Positions 26,694 to 35,343 of a DNA stretch of 64,000 bases are shown here, piece after piece. The notes beneath the pieces were generated by a model that saw nothing but the letters and a program-made list of their open reading frames with translations, did no database searches and was not told the DNA's origin. Made by a program: the position numbers and the translations under genes. The stretch's first letter is position 1. Each line of letters starts with the position of its first letter. Source of the stretch: Rhodobacteraceae bacterium Alg238-R152 (lineage in GTDB: Bacteria; Pseudomonadota; Alphaproteobacteria; Rhodobacterales; Rhodobacteraceae); contig UNRJ01000001.1 in assembly GCA_900537125.1 (NCBI GenBank), positions 248,001 to 312,000 of the forward strand, read 5' to 3'.

Positions 26694-29600
26694 ATGTTGT
26701 TTTTGAGCGTCTTATTACCTTTGTTGGCGGGGCTGACAGCTGGCGTCGTGGATCCGTCAACGCCGACTGATGATGACTCTGGTGACGGCACACCGGACAC
26801 GCGCGATGACACCGTGACTGGCGGCGATGGCTCTGATGATACCACAGGGGATGTTGTGCGCGCCATTGAGGACATTTTGGACGACTTGGGCTGGGGTGGA
26901 GACATGGCTGATGACGAGCCGATTGTTGCTGCCCCAGGAGACGAAATTATCGGCACAGAGGGTGATGACACGCTGATCGGCACTTTGCTCGACGACACGA
27001 TGTCCGGTGCGGGTGGGAATGACCGCTTGGACGGATCTTCCGGCAACGACCTGATTGACGGCGATGCTGGCGACGATGTGGTTTTGGGCAGGCACGGTGT
27101 TGATGTGGTCAACGGCAATGACGGCAACGACCTGGTCAAAGGTGGCAAGGGCGACGATTTCCTGTTTGGCGAGGCGGGCGATGACACGTTGATTGGCTCC
27201 CCTGGGGATGATGTCTTGGTTGGCGGGAGCGGCGCCGACTATCTGCGTGGTGATCAGGGGGACGACTTGCTGGTTGGGCTGGACGACCTGTCTGCGGAGG
27301 ACGCGCCAGACACCCTGTTGGGCGGCATTGGAAATGATCGGCTGGTCGGGGACGATGGCGATACTCTGACGGGTGGGGAAGGCGTCAATCGCTTTGGTGT
27401 TGTTGTGGGCGGCGCGCCAGTCACCATCACGGATTTCCAGCTGTTCCACCCGCCTGGTTCCGAGTTGGCGACCGATCTCTTGTCCCTTTTGGATGAAAAT
27501 GGAGACTTGATCCCGAGCACAGCTATTATCGAAAACGGCGGTCGGCTGGAGGATCGGGAAGACGGGACCGGTGTCGATGTCTTTTATGGGGGCCAGATCG
27601 TGGCAATCCTTGACGGCCACGAAGCAGAGGACTTCCGCTCGGATTCAAACTGGCTTGGCAACTTTTCCCCCGAACTCACTGGTCGCTTGGATGGTGACGA
27701 TTTGTTGGAAGGCGACGCTGGAGATGTGGTTCGCAATGATGACCTGCATGGGGGCCTTGGAGATGACACGCTGATCGGTGGTCTCGGCGCGGATACGTTG
27801 GAAGGTGGTGAAGGCAACGACGTCATCAATACTGTTGACAGCGTGGCTGGAGAGGACGGGCAAGATCTGGCGATTGGTGGTGCAGGAGACGATCACTTTG
27901 TTGCCGACAGCGGGGATCTGATCGGGGGGCAAGACGGGCGTGACTCCTACGACATTTATGTGCCAACCGAAGACAGTGCCGCACCCGTTGAAATCTATGG
28001 ATATGAGTTCTCGACCGAAAACCAAGAGGTCGAATTCCTGACGCTTTTGGGGGCGGACGGAACTCCTCTGAGCGCTGAGGATGTGGCCAGCAATCTTGTG
28101 ATTTATCAGGATGAAAACGGCACCGATGCGATATTGGAATATGATGGCCGCATGACGGCGGTGATGCATGGGATTGATGCCGATCTGATCAATGATCATA
28201 CGCTATGGATCGGAAACTTCGACCCGGCGCCGACCACGGATGTTGCGTCAACGCGCGGTGGTAACGACGCCACTCAGATGTCGATGACCCTGCAAAGTTC
28301 GTCCGGCACCGGAATGGTGGTGTCACAGGAAATGTTTGGGGCCAATGCGGTGTATAGTGTGAACACCGATATGGGCGTACCGTTGGACAATTATGTCGAA
28401 GGTGCGCGGGCGTTGGAAATCCAAAACTTCCGTTTCCCGGCCGGTCAGGGGGATTCTCTGGATGGGGAAAATGAAGGCATCGACTGGCTCAATGTAATTG
28501 AGCTGGAAGAAAACGCAGATGGCGAGATGGTGTTGCGGGAAGAGGTGCGCAACGCCTTGGACGCAGCGATTGCGGCGCATGACAACGGGTCGGACGTGAA
28601 AGTCACCATGGTGATCGCGACCAAGCTTTACACCGTTGAGGAATTTGAAGCGAAATATGACGACATTGCCCGCTTTGCAGAAATCATGGTTACGGATTAT
28701 GCCGATCAGATCGACGCGCTTGAGGTTGGCAATGAGTATTGGGCAATTGGCGAGACAAATTACGGTCAGAAAGCCGACATCGCAGCCCGAGCCTTTGCAG
28801 AAGGTATGGAGCGGGCTGGTGTTGATGAGGACGATCAACCAAGCATCATTGTGCAAATGGCCACACCCAATGAAGGTAGCGAATACCACACATCTGTGGA
28901 TGACCGCCCCTTTGGTGAACGTCGTGATGACGCCAATCAGCAGATCATTGATCAACTTTCGGAGGAGGCCCGTGAAGCCATCGATGGTGTGGTGGAGCAC
29001 TACTACTACCGCCGTGACTATGATGAGTTCACCGGAGACGGTAATGAGCAGGGCTTTATCCCCAATGATTATGAAATTTGGGAAGCCAACTTTGACAAAG
29101 AGCTCGATCTACATGTGACCGAGTGGAACATCCGCACCACCAACCTTGAGCAGAACGGCATTCGCTCGGCAGGCATTCTGCCGGAAATGATGGAGTATAT
29201 GGTCAGCTGGGGTGCGGATGCGGCGCATGGATGGCCGGTGGTGCATAACACCACGTCGATGTTGGCTGGCACTCGGTCTGATATGCCAATCCTGAATGAC
29301 GATGGCTGGGTTGTGAACTCAGTTCGGGGTGCAACGTTTGACGTGATGTCCTCCGAATTGGTGGGCATGCAGCTCTTGGAAACCGAGTTTTCTAACGATG
29401 ATGGCCGCATGGAAGTTCAGGCGTATCAAGAAGGTGGCAAGGTTGTGGTGCAGGTTGCATCGCGTACCGGCGAGGCTGTCGACTTGGATCTGGATTTGTC
29501 GACTTTGGTGTCCGGATATGAGAACGCCTATGGCGTGAAAGTTGGGTATGACCGCTCCGCTGACAGCTCGGACGGCGTTTATCGCGATGATGGCGAGTAT

Positions 29601-30425
29601 ATCTCAGCGGAGAGCACGATCATTGATGGTGAGCCGTATTACTTCAACGAGTATGATGTGCGGGCCACGGTGACAGATGTAGACGTTGATGGCGCGGATG
29701 TGTCTCTGTCGCTAAATCCTTATGAGATGGTGCAGCTGGTCTTTGAGTTTGGCGATACGCCACCGCCGCCTGCCGAAGAAGGGCAGAATTTGGTTGGGAC
29801 GCCTGAAGGTGACGAGTTGATAACCGGTGATGGGAACGACTTAGTAGATGGCCTGGCAGGCAACGACAACATTGTGACCAATGGAGGGTTTGATACCCTG
29901 CGTGGAGGCGAAGGCAACGACCGCCTTGAGGCTGGAAAACAGGACGATTCAGTCTTCGGTGACGCGGGTGATGATGCGCTCTATGGTCATGCGGGTGACG
30001 ACAGTCTGAAGGCTGGAGAAGGCAACGATAGTATCTCTGGTAACCAAGGCGCAGACACGCTTTTGGGCAATGAAGGTGATGATCTACTGCGTGGTGGCGA
30101 TGACAATGACAGCATGAATGGCGGGCAAGGGGACGACACTCTCAAAGGTGGCAACGGACGAGACATCATGACGGGGTACAATGGGGCAGATACCTTTGCG
30201 TTTGAGCTTGAGGATATGATGGATGGCGATATCATCACCGACTTTGAGCCCGGCAAAGATGTAATCTCGTTGGACTATGATGACATTTCCTCGATTGATG
30301 ACCTCACGATTTCTGAAGTGGAGCAGGGAATTGTGATCTATGTCGGTGATCATGGCGGCTTGTTGCTGCAAAGTGAGTTGTCTCTGGCGCAGGTGGCCGA
30401 TCCGCGTAACTTCCTATTTGCCTAA
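26694..30425 (+). CDS. Large RTX-type secreted protein with an embedded clan GH-A glycosidase-like domain
   Basis: A 1243-residue acidic protein. A short hydrophobic N-terminus (MLFLSVLLPLLAGLTAG) leads to an Asp-rich stretch. Calcium-binding RTX nonapeptides (GGxGxDxLxG type) occupy about residues 85-200 and again about 335-360. Residues about 540-1020 look like a TIM-barrel glycosidase: RFPAG near Arg580, an Asn-Glu pair in EVGNEYW (Glu681, candidate acid/base) and VTEWN (Glu810, candidate nucleophile), 129 residues apart, followed by a beta-rich domain. A third RTX block covers about 1031-1150, then a DTFAFE..ITDFEPGKDVISL C-terminus typical of type I secretion. GGGGG upstream supports ATG 26694. 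Substrate unknown. No secretion genes are adjacent; a type I system lies 11 kb away. Confidence 0.82.
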   Translation: MLFLSVLLPLLAGLTAGVVDPSTPTDDDSGDGTPDTRDDTVTGGDGSDDTTGDVVRAIEDILDDLGWGGDMADDEPIVAAPGDEIIGTEGDDTLIGTLLDDTMSGAGGNDRLDGSSGNDLIDGDAGDDVVLGRHGVDVVNGNDGNDLVKGGKGDDFLFGEAGDDTLIGSPGDDVLVGGSGADYLRGDQGDDLLVGLDDLSAEDAPDTLLGGIGNDRLVGDDGDTLTGGEGVNRFGVVVGGAPVTITDFQLFHPPGSELATDLLSLLDENGDLIPSTAIIENGGRLEDREDGTGVDVFYGGQIVAILDGHEAEDFRSDSNWLGNFSPELTGRLDGDDLLEGDAGDVVRNDDLHGGLGDDTLIGGLGADTLEGGEGNDVINTVDSVAGEDGQDLAIGGAGDDHFVADSGDLIGGQDGRDSYDIYVPTEDSAAPVEIYGYEFSTENQEVEFLTLLGADGTPLSAEDVASNLVIYQDENGTDAILEYDGRMTAVMHGIDADLINDHTLWIGNFDPAPTTDVASTRGGNDATQMSMTLQSSSGTGMVVSQEMFGANAVYSVNTDMGVPLDNYVEGARALEIQNFRFPAGQGDSLDGENEGIDWLNVIELEENADGEMVLREEVRNALDAAIAAHDNGSDVKVTMVIATKLYTVEEFEAKYDDIARFAEIMVTDYADQIDALEVGNEYWAIGETNYGQKADIAARAFAEGMERAGVDEDDQPSIIVQMATPNEGSEYHTSVDDRPFGERRDDANQQIIDQLSEEAREAIDGVVEHYYYRRDYDEFTGDGNEQGFIPNDYEIWEANFDKELDLHVTEWNIRTTNLEQNGIRSAGILPEMMEYMVSWGADAAHGWPVVHNTTSMLAGTRSDMPILNDDGWVVNSVRGATFDVMSSELVGMQLLETEFSNDDGRMEVQAYQEGGKVVVQVASRTGEAVDLDLDLSTLVSGYENAYGVKVGYDRSADSSDGVYRDDGEYISAESTIIDGEPYYFNEYDVRATVTDVDVDGADVSLSLNPYEMVQLVFEFGDTPPPPAEEGQNLVGTPEGDELITGDGNDLVDGLAGNDNIVTNGGFDTLRGGEGNDRLEAGKQDDSVFGDAGDDALYGHAGDDSLKAGEGNDSISGNQGADTLLGNEGDDLLRGGDDNDSMNGGQGDDTLKGGNGRDIMTGYNGADTFAFELEDMMDGDIITDFEPGKDVISLDYDDISSIDDLTISEVEQGIVIYVGDHGGLLLQSELSLAQVADPRNFLFA

Positions 30426-30516
30426 CAGCCTTGTGAGGCCGCTTCCTTCCGGCGTGTGATAGCGCTAAAACGATGTGGTTCGCCTCTAGATGGCGGAGCG
30501 ATCTGGGAGGAAGTTC

Positions 30517-31212
30517 ATGCGCTATTTGTTTGACCCACAAGAGATTTTTTCGATCCCTGTAAAGGGTGAGGAGGCCACTTATCCGGTGCGCCGTATCTTT
30601 TGTGTCGGACGTAACTACGCGGCCCATGCCGCCGAGATGGGCGGTGAGGTGGATCGAGAGGCGCCGTGGTATTTCACCAAGTCTGTTGCCCATGCCGTTT
30701 TGAGTGGCGCAGCGTTGAGCTATCCGCCGGGGACGGCAAATTATCATCATGAGATGGAATTGGCATTTGTCATTGGCGCGGAGGCGTTTGAAGCCACTGA
30801 GGCGGAAGCTGCAGCCGCCGTGTTTGCCTATGGAAGCGCGCTGGACATGACACGACGGGATCGGCAGCAGGACGGAAAAGACCACCGGCGACCTTGGTCG
30901 TTGGGCAAAGATGTTGAAGGCTCAGCAGTGTTTGCAGAGATGACGCGTGTGGCGGAATTTACGATTTCGGATCAAGAGATTGCATTGTGTGTAAATGGAG
31001 ATCAGCGTCAGCGCGGAAGTCTGCGTGACATGGTGTGGTCGCCAACTGAAATTGTGATGCATCTGTCAAAATTTTACCATCTGGGACTGGGGGATGTGGT
31101 GATGACAGGCACGCCGTCTGGTGTGGGCGCGGTTGTGGCTGGAGATACAGTTCACGGCACAATTGACGGGCTCGCGCCGGTCGAACTGGCGTTGATGGTT
31201 ACAAAAAGCTGA
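30517..31212 (+). CDS. Fumarylacetoacetate hydrolase family protein
   Basis: A 231-residue enzyme of the FAH superfamily, Mg-dependent C-C hydrolases, decarboxylases or isomerases acting on beta-diketo or oxo acids. Visible are FCVGRNYAAHAAEMG, the metal-ligand pair in HHEMELAFVIG, an Asp in SALDMTRRDRQ, and the late GTPSGVGAV. The ATG at 30517 has GGGAGG 6 bases upstream. It precedes the reductive dehalogenase gene by 64 bases on the same strand. This fits a role in the breakdown of aromatic-ring cleavage products, though short homologues are also fumarylpyruvate hydrolases or oxaloacetate decarboxylases. Confidence 0.9.
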   Translation: MRYLFDPQEIFSIPVKGEEATYPVRRIFCVGRNYAAHAAEMGGEVDREAPWYFTKSVAHAVLSGAALSYPPGTANYHHEMELAFVIGAEAFEATEAEAAAAVFAYGSALDMTRRDRQQDGKDHRRPWSLGKDVEGSAVFAEMTRVAEFTISDQEIALCVNGDQRQRGSLRDMVWSPTEIVMHLSKFYHLGLGDVVMTGTPSGVGAVVAGDTVHGTIDGLAPVELALMVTKS

Positions 31213-31276
31213 CGTACTGAACCTGTTAAGAACCAAGGCGCCGGGGATGGCGCGTGGACAGGTAAGAAGGGATACC

Positions 31277-34200
31277 ATGGGGATCAAGTTTTTTTCCGAC
31301 AAGGCGCGGCCGGTACATCTGGGGCCGTACCCATTGGAACGACTAAAGCGGCAGGACACTGCTGCCTGGCGCAATGTGCCAGATGATCCCGTGATGAGCT
31401 TTCACCGGCCGGAGCAACCTGAGAGCATTGTGAACGCCATGGGCGAGTTCCAGGCGATGATGGATGCGCTGCGCGATGGCATGGTGAATGGCGTGCAATC
31501 CGAGGTGCCGACCGATCCGGTGGAACGGGCAAACCACTTGAAATCTTTTGGGTATTTCAATGATGTCTCGATGGTTGGGGTGGGGCCGCTGACAGATGAG
31601 GCGCGGCTTGAGGTGCCGCGGCGCAACCCAGATATCGGCCGGTTGGCAGAGGCGCTGCGGACGCGGCAGATCAAGTCCCTGGCGGCGGGTATCGACCTGA
31701 TCATGGCGGATTTGAAAGACAGCATGGAGATGCCGCCAAGCTCGATTGAAGACCACAAACACGCGTTGGTGTTTTTGATCGAGCATCACCGAGATCCTGA
31801 GCGCGGCGAGGCGGGCAGCGACTGGATTCTGGGTGCGCAAGATCATCGGGCCTGTCTGCGCGCCACGGAAAGTGCCGTCGTTATTGCCAATTATATCAGG
31901 CTGTTGGGCTTTGGGGCGAAAGCACATACAGCCACGTCGTCTGATGTGGACTTGGGCAAAGTGGCGCTGTCCGCTGGTTTGGTGTCTTGTGAAGACGGCA
32001 CGTTGGTGGCCCCGTGGCTGGGCACGCGGTATGGGGTGGCGGTGATCACCACAGACATGGAATTGGCGCATGATGGGGTGCTTGCTCCAATGGCTGCGCA
32101 GCCGTGGTTTAAGACACAAGGGCCGGCCTGGTGGCTCGGCAAAGGATTTGCCAAATCGGCAATGACCCAAGACCCGTTCCGCAACCGGGACTATGTAAAG
32201 GGCGCGCAGCCATTTGAACGATTGAAGCGGGTGAAGACGCCCACAACTTACATCGATGAGGCCAATGTGGCGCGGGTGCCCAAGCGGGCGGACCTGTTTG
32301 CGCGGGCGCAGTTTGGCGACATGGGTAAGTCGCTACAAGACGCAGCTAAGGGCGGCTACTACGTGCGCAAAGCCGCGCCAAGCATGGCGCAGCGGCGGGC
32401 CCTTGGCGCGTTTGTACTGTTGCAAGATGGCGCAAGCGCAGAGGTCAAAAAACCAACGGATTCAGAACGTAATGCCGCGAACCTCAAAGCGGCAACTTAC
32501 TTCCTAGGGGTAGATGCTGTTGGCCTTAGCCGGTGTCCGGAGTGGGCGTGGTATAGCCACGATGCCACCGGTACGCCGATCAATCCAATTCATGACAATG
32601 CGATCAGTATGATTGTCGATCAGGGCTATGAAACCATGGAGGGCGCCAGCGGGGATGATTGGATCAGTGTGGCGCAGTCCATGCGGGCTTACTTACGGTT
32701 TTCCTTGCTGGGTGGTGTGATTGCGCAGCAAATTCGAAATCTCGGGTACAAGGCCAAAGCGCATACGGTGATGGACGGCGAAGTGCTGCAACCTCCTTTG
32801 CTGTTGTTGTCCGGTCTGGGCGAGGTGAGCCGGATTGGCGAGGTGATCCTGAACCCGTATCTGGGACCGCGGTTGAAATCCGGGGCGGTGACCACGGATA
32901 TGCCGATGGATCACGACCAACCAATTGATTTTGGGCTGCAAAACTTCTGTGAGAACTGCAACAAATGTGCGCGGGAGTGTCCCTCTGGGGCGATCACGGC
33001 TGGTCCAAAGTTGATGTTTAACGGCTATGAAATCTGGAAGTCGGACAGTCAGAAATGTGCGACCTATCGGATCACCACTCCGGGCGGGTCGATGTGTGGG
33101 CGCTGTATGAAAACCTGCCCATGGAACCTTGAAGGTCTGTTTGCCGAGGCGCCATTCCGCTGGGCGGCGAGTAATTTCCCAAGCCTTGCCAAACCCTTGG
33201 CCAAGTTGGATGACGCGGTGGGCAATGGCGGTCTGAATGACACCAAGAAATGGTGGTGGGATCTTGAGTTGGAGGAAGACGGGGCGTATCGGCCAACGCA
33301 ACACCCGCTGAACCGACGAGATTTGCAGAAAGATCTGAAACTAAAATATGAGGATCAGACGTTGGCGGTTTACCCGGCGGCGCTGGCGCCACATCCATGG
33401 CCATATCCGTTCCCTATGGATCGAGAATCAGGGATTCAGGCTTATGAATCAATGGTTTCTGCGGATGAGTATAAGGCGCGGGTGGCCTCGGGCGATGACA
33501 GTGTGATCGACCGCTATGTGGTCCCGGATGCAGACGATGCGCCGGTGGTGCAGGTGCAGATTTCCCATGTGGAGCCGATGACGGCGGATGTGACTAAGTA
33601 TGAATTCCAAACTTTGGACGGTACACCGTTGCCGGAATGGACAGCTGGCGGGCATTTGGATGTGTTGGTCGCGCCGGAGTTTTTGCGTCAGTACAGCATG
33701 TCAGGAGATCCTAAAGATCGATCAAAGTATCAGATCGGTGTGTTGCGCGAAGACGAGGGGCGGGGCGGAAGTGCTTTCCTACACAGGATTTTTCGCGAAG
33801 GACGCAAGGTGTTTGTGTCTAAGCCGATCAACCATTTTGAGCTTGTTGAGGATGCGACCAAAAGCTTCCTGATGGGCGGTGGTATTGGCATCACGCCGAT
33901 GATTGCCTTTGCCCATCGCCTACATGACATGGGCTGTGATTTTGCGTTGCATTACTCGGCAAGCCGTGAAGATGGGGCCGGATATATCAATGATCTCAAG
34001 GCGATGCCCTGGGCGGATAAGGTCCAGTTCCACTTCTCTGACAAAGGCACACGGGCGGATTTGGATCAGGTGCTAAGTGGCTTTCAAGATGGCTGGCATG
34101 TCTACACCTGTGGGCCGGATCGGTTCATGGAGGGTGTGATGCAGGCGGCAGAGCGTCAGGGCTTCCCGGAAGAGGCGCGGCATTTGGAGTATTTCAATGT

Positions 34201-34489
34201 GCCGGAGCAACCGGAGTATGAGAACTTTGACTTCACTTTGAAGCTTAAGGACGGGCGGGAACTACTTGTTCCGGAGGATAAAATTGCAACTGATGTTCTG
34301 CTGGAAAACGGCGTGCATGTGGATGTGAAATGTGCTGACGGGATTTGTGGGGTTTGCAAATGCGGGCTGGTGTCTGGCGAGGTAGAACACCGTGATTTTG
34401 TGCTGTCCAACAAGCAGCGTGAGGGTGCTGTGATCCTCTGTCAGAGCCGCGCAAAAGAGGCCGGCGGGGTGATTGAAATCGACCTTTAG
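31277..34489 (+). CDS. Cobalamin-dependent reductive dehalogenase fused to a flavin/[2Fe-2S] reductase
   Basis: A 1070-residue cytoplasmic fusion. Residues about 1-300 resemble a degenerate duplicate of the B12 domain; about 380-550 form the cobalamin-binding nitroreductase-like core. Two [4Fe-4S] motifs follow: C558-x2-C561-x2-C564-x3-C568-P, and C594 with C607-x2-C610-x3-C614-P. From about 740 there is a phthalate dioxygenase reductase-type module: RQYSMSGDP (flavin), GGGIGITPM (NAD(P)H), then a plant-type ferredoxin with C1019, C1024, C1027 and C1055. No Tat signal and no rdhB anchor are present, so it belongs to the respiration-independent, catabolic class known from BhbA and NpRdhA that removes halogen from hydroxylated aromatics. 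AGAAGG supports the ATG at 31277. Substrate unproven; queuosine-reductase-like enzymes are excluded by size. Confidence 0.9.
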   Translation: MGIKFFSDKARPVHLGPYPLERLKRQDTAAWRNVPDDPVMSFHRPEQPESIVNAMGEFQAMMDALRDGMVNGVQSEVPTDPVERANHLKSFGYFNDVSMVGVGPLTDEARLEVPRRNPDIGRLAEALRTRQIKSLAAGIDLIMADLKDSMEMPPSSIEDHKHALVFLIEHHRDPERGEAGSDWILGAQDHRACLRATESAVVIANYIRLLGFGAKAHTATSSDVDLGKVALSAGLVSCEDGTLVAPWLGTRYGVAVITTDMELAHDGVLAPMAAQPWFKTQGPAWWLGKGFAKSAMTQDPFRNRDYVKGAQPFERLKRVKTPTTYIDEANVARVPKRADLFARAQFGDMGKSLQDAAKGGYYVRKAAPSMAQRRALGAFVLLQDGASAEVKKPTDSERNAANLKAATYFLGVDAVGLSRCPEWAWYSHDATGTPINPIHDNAISMIVDQGYETMEGASGDDWISVAQSMRAYLRFSLLGGVIAQQIRNLGYKAKAHTVMDGEVLQPPLLLLSGLGEVSRIGEVILNPYLGPRLKSGAVTTDMPMDHDQPIDFGLQNFCENCNKCARECPSGAITAGPKLMFNGYEIWKSDSQKCATYRITTPGGSMCGRCMKTCPWNLEGLFAEAPFRWAASNFPSLAKPLAKLDDAVGNGGLNDTKKWWWDLELEEDGAYRPTQHPLNRRDLQKDLKLKYEDQTLAVYPAALAPHPWPYPFPMDRESGIQAYESMVSADEYKARVASGDDSVIDRYVVPDADDAPVVQVQISHVEPMTADVTKYEFQTLDGTPLPEWTAGGHLDVLVAPEFLRQYSMSGDPKDRSKYQIGVLREDEGRGGSAFLHRIFREGRKVFVSKPINHFELVEDATKSFLMGGGIGITPMIAFAHRLHDMGCDFALHYSASREDGAGYINDLKAMPWADKVQFHFSDKGTRADLDQVLSGFQDGWHVYTCGPDRFMEGVMQAAERQGFPEEARHLEYFNVPEQPEYENFDFTLKLKDGRELLVPEDKIATDVLLENGVHVDVKCADGICGVCKCGLVSGEVEHRDFVLSNKQREGAVILCQSRAKEAGGVIEIDL

Positions 34490-34526
34490 AACGGTGCGTT
34501 AACTGACGGAAATACCGCCGTTTAGG

Positions 34527-34571
34527 ACGTCGGTGTTCTGTCGGTATCGCGGCTGTTTTGCAGAGGTGCGT
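34527..34571. repeat. 45-nt intergenic repeat, copy B
   Basis: Second copy of the element at 19905-19949, lying 37 bases after the dehalogenase stop. It contains two GTCGGT direct repeats and the shared core GTATCGCGGCTGTTTTGC. Confidence 0.65.
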
Positions 34572-34595
34572 ATTTTTATCGGCAATTGGTTAATC

Positions 34596-34629
34596 GGCCA
34601 GCATCCTGAGAGGCGCTGGCCGTTATTTT
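34596..34629 (+). terminator. Terminator after the dehalogenase gene
   Basis: A 7-bp stem GGCCAGC/GCTGGCC with a 12-base loop is followed by GTTATTTTT. It ends the FAH-dehalogenase transcript and lies just before the convergent marC stop. Confidence 0.72.
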
Positions 34630-34631
34630 TG

Positions 34632-35264
34632 TTAGACCAAGCCTGACTTTCCAATTTCCAGGACAGCGCCGATCACAAGGTCGGCCGCAACAGATGCGAG
34701 GATCATGCCCATGACACGGCTGACAATGGCCGCACCGGAGTTGCCGATCACACGGATGATCGGGCCAGCGGCGAGCATACAGAGGTAGGCAATAGCCAGC
34801 ACGACCAACATGACCACGGCGGTGATCGCCTGATCCGGGATGGCGACATAGTTGTTGTCCGTCAGCAGCACGATGGCCAGCATTGCGCCGGGACTTGCCA
34901 AGGACGGTACCGCAAGCGGGAAGACGGCGGGTGAGGGTTTTTCGGCCAATTCGGCGTCAGCATCAGCGGCATGTTTGTCGCTCTCCGGTTTGCTTTCGCC
35001 AAAGATCATGGTGAGGGCAAAGAGGAACAGCACGATGCCGCCAGCGATTTGGAACGACAACAGGCTGATGCCAAGGCCGTCGATCAGCAGTTGGCCAAAG
35101 ACCAAGAAGAAGAGCAGGACCCCTGCGGAGACCGCGGCAGCCAGAAGCGCCGTTTTGCGGCGTTCCGGCGCAGTCATCGCAGCCGTGACGGCGATAAAAA
35201 CCGGGATGGTGCCAATTGGGTCGATCACAACCCAGAGGGTGACAAAGCGTTCAAAGATATCCAT
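34632..35264 (-). CDS. MarC family membrane protein
   Basis: A 210-residue inner-membrane protein with about six hydrophobic segments. It begins FERFVTLWVVIDPIGTIPVF and has the family signature PLAVPSLASPGAMLAIVLL in the second half. A charged, Glu/Lys/Ala-rich loop of about 25 residues separates the halves. The family has no settled function; early links to multiple antibiotic resistance were not upheld. It has no clear operon partner. Confidence 0.88.
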   Translation of the reverse strand: MDIFERFVTLWVVIDPIGTIPVFIAVTAAMTAPERRKTALLAAAVSAGVLLFFLVFGQLLIDGLGISLLSFQIAGGIVLFLFALTMIFGESKPESDKHAADADAELAEKPSPAVFPLAVPSLASPGAMLAIVLLTDNNYVAIPDQAITAVVMLVVLAIAYLCMLAAGPIIRVIGNSGAAIVSRVMGMILASVAADLVIGAVLEIGKSGLV

Positions 35265-35343
35265 GGAGGCAGGCTATTTCCGTTTTAGGGTGTTGTCATC
35301 ACGTGAGTTGGCGTGCCCCCGCCGCGCAAACGGCGGAGGATGT

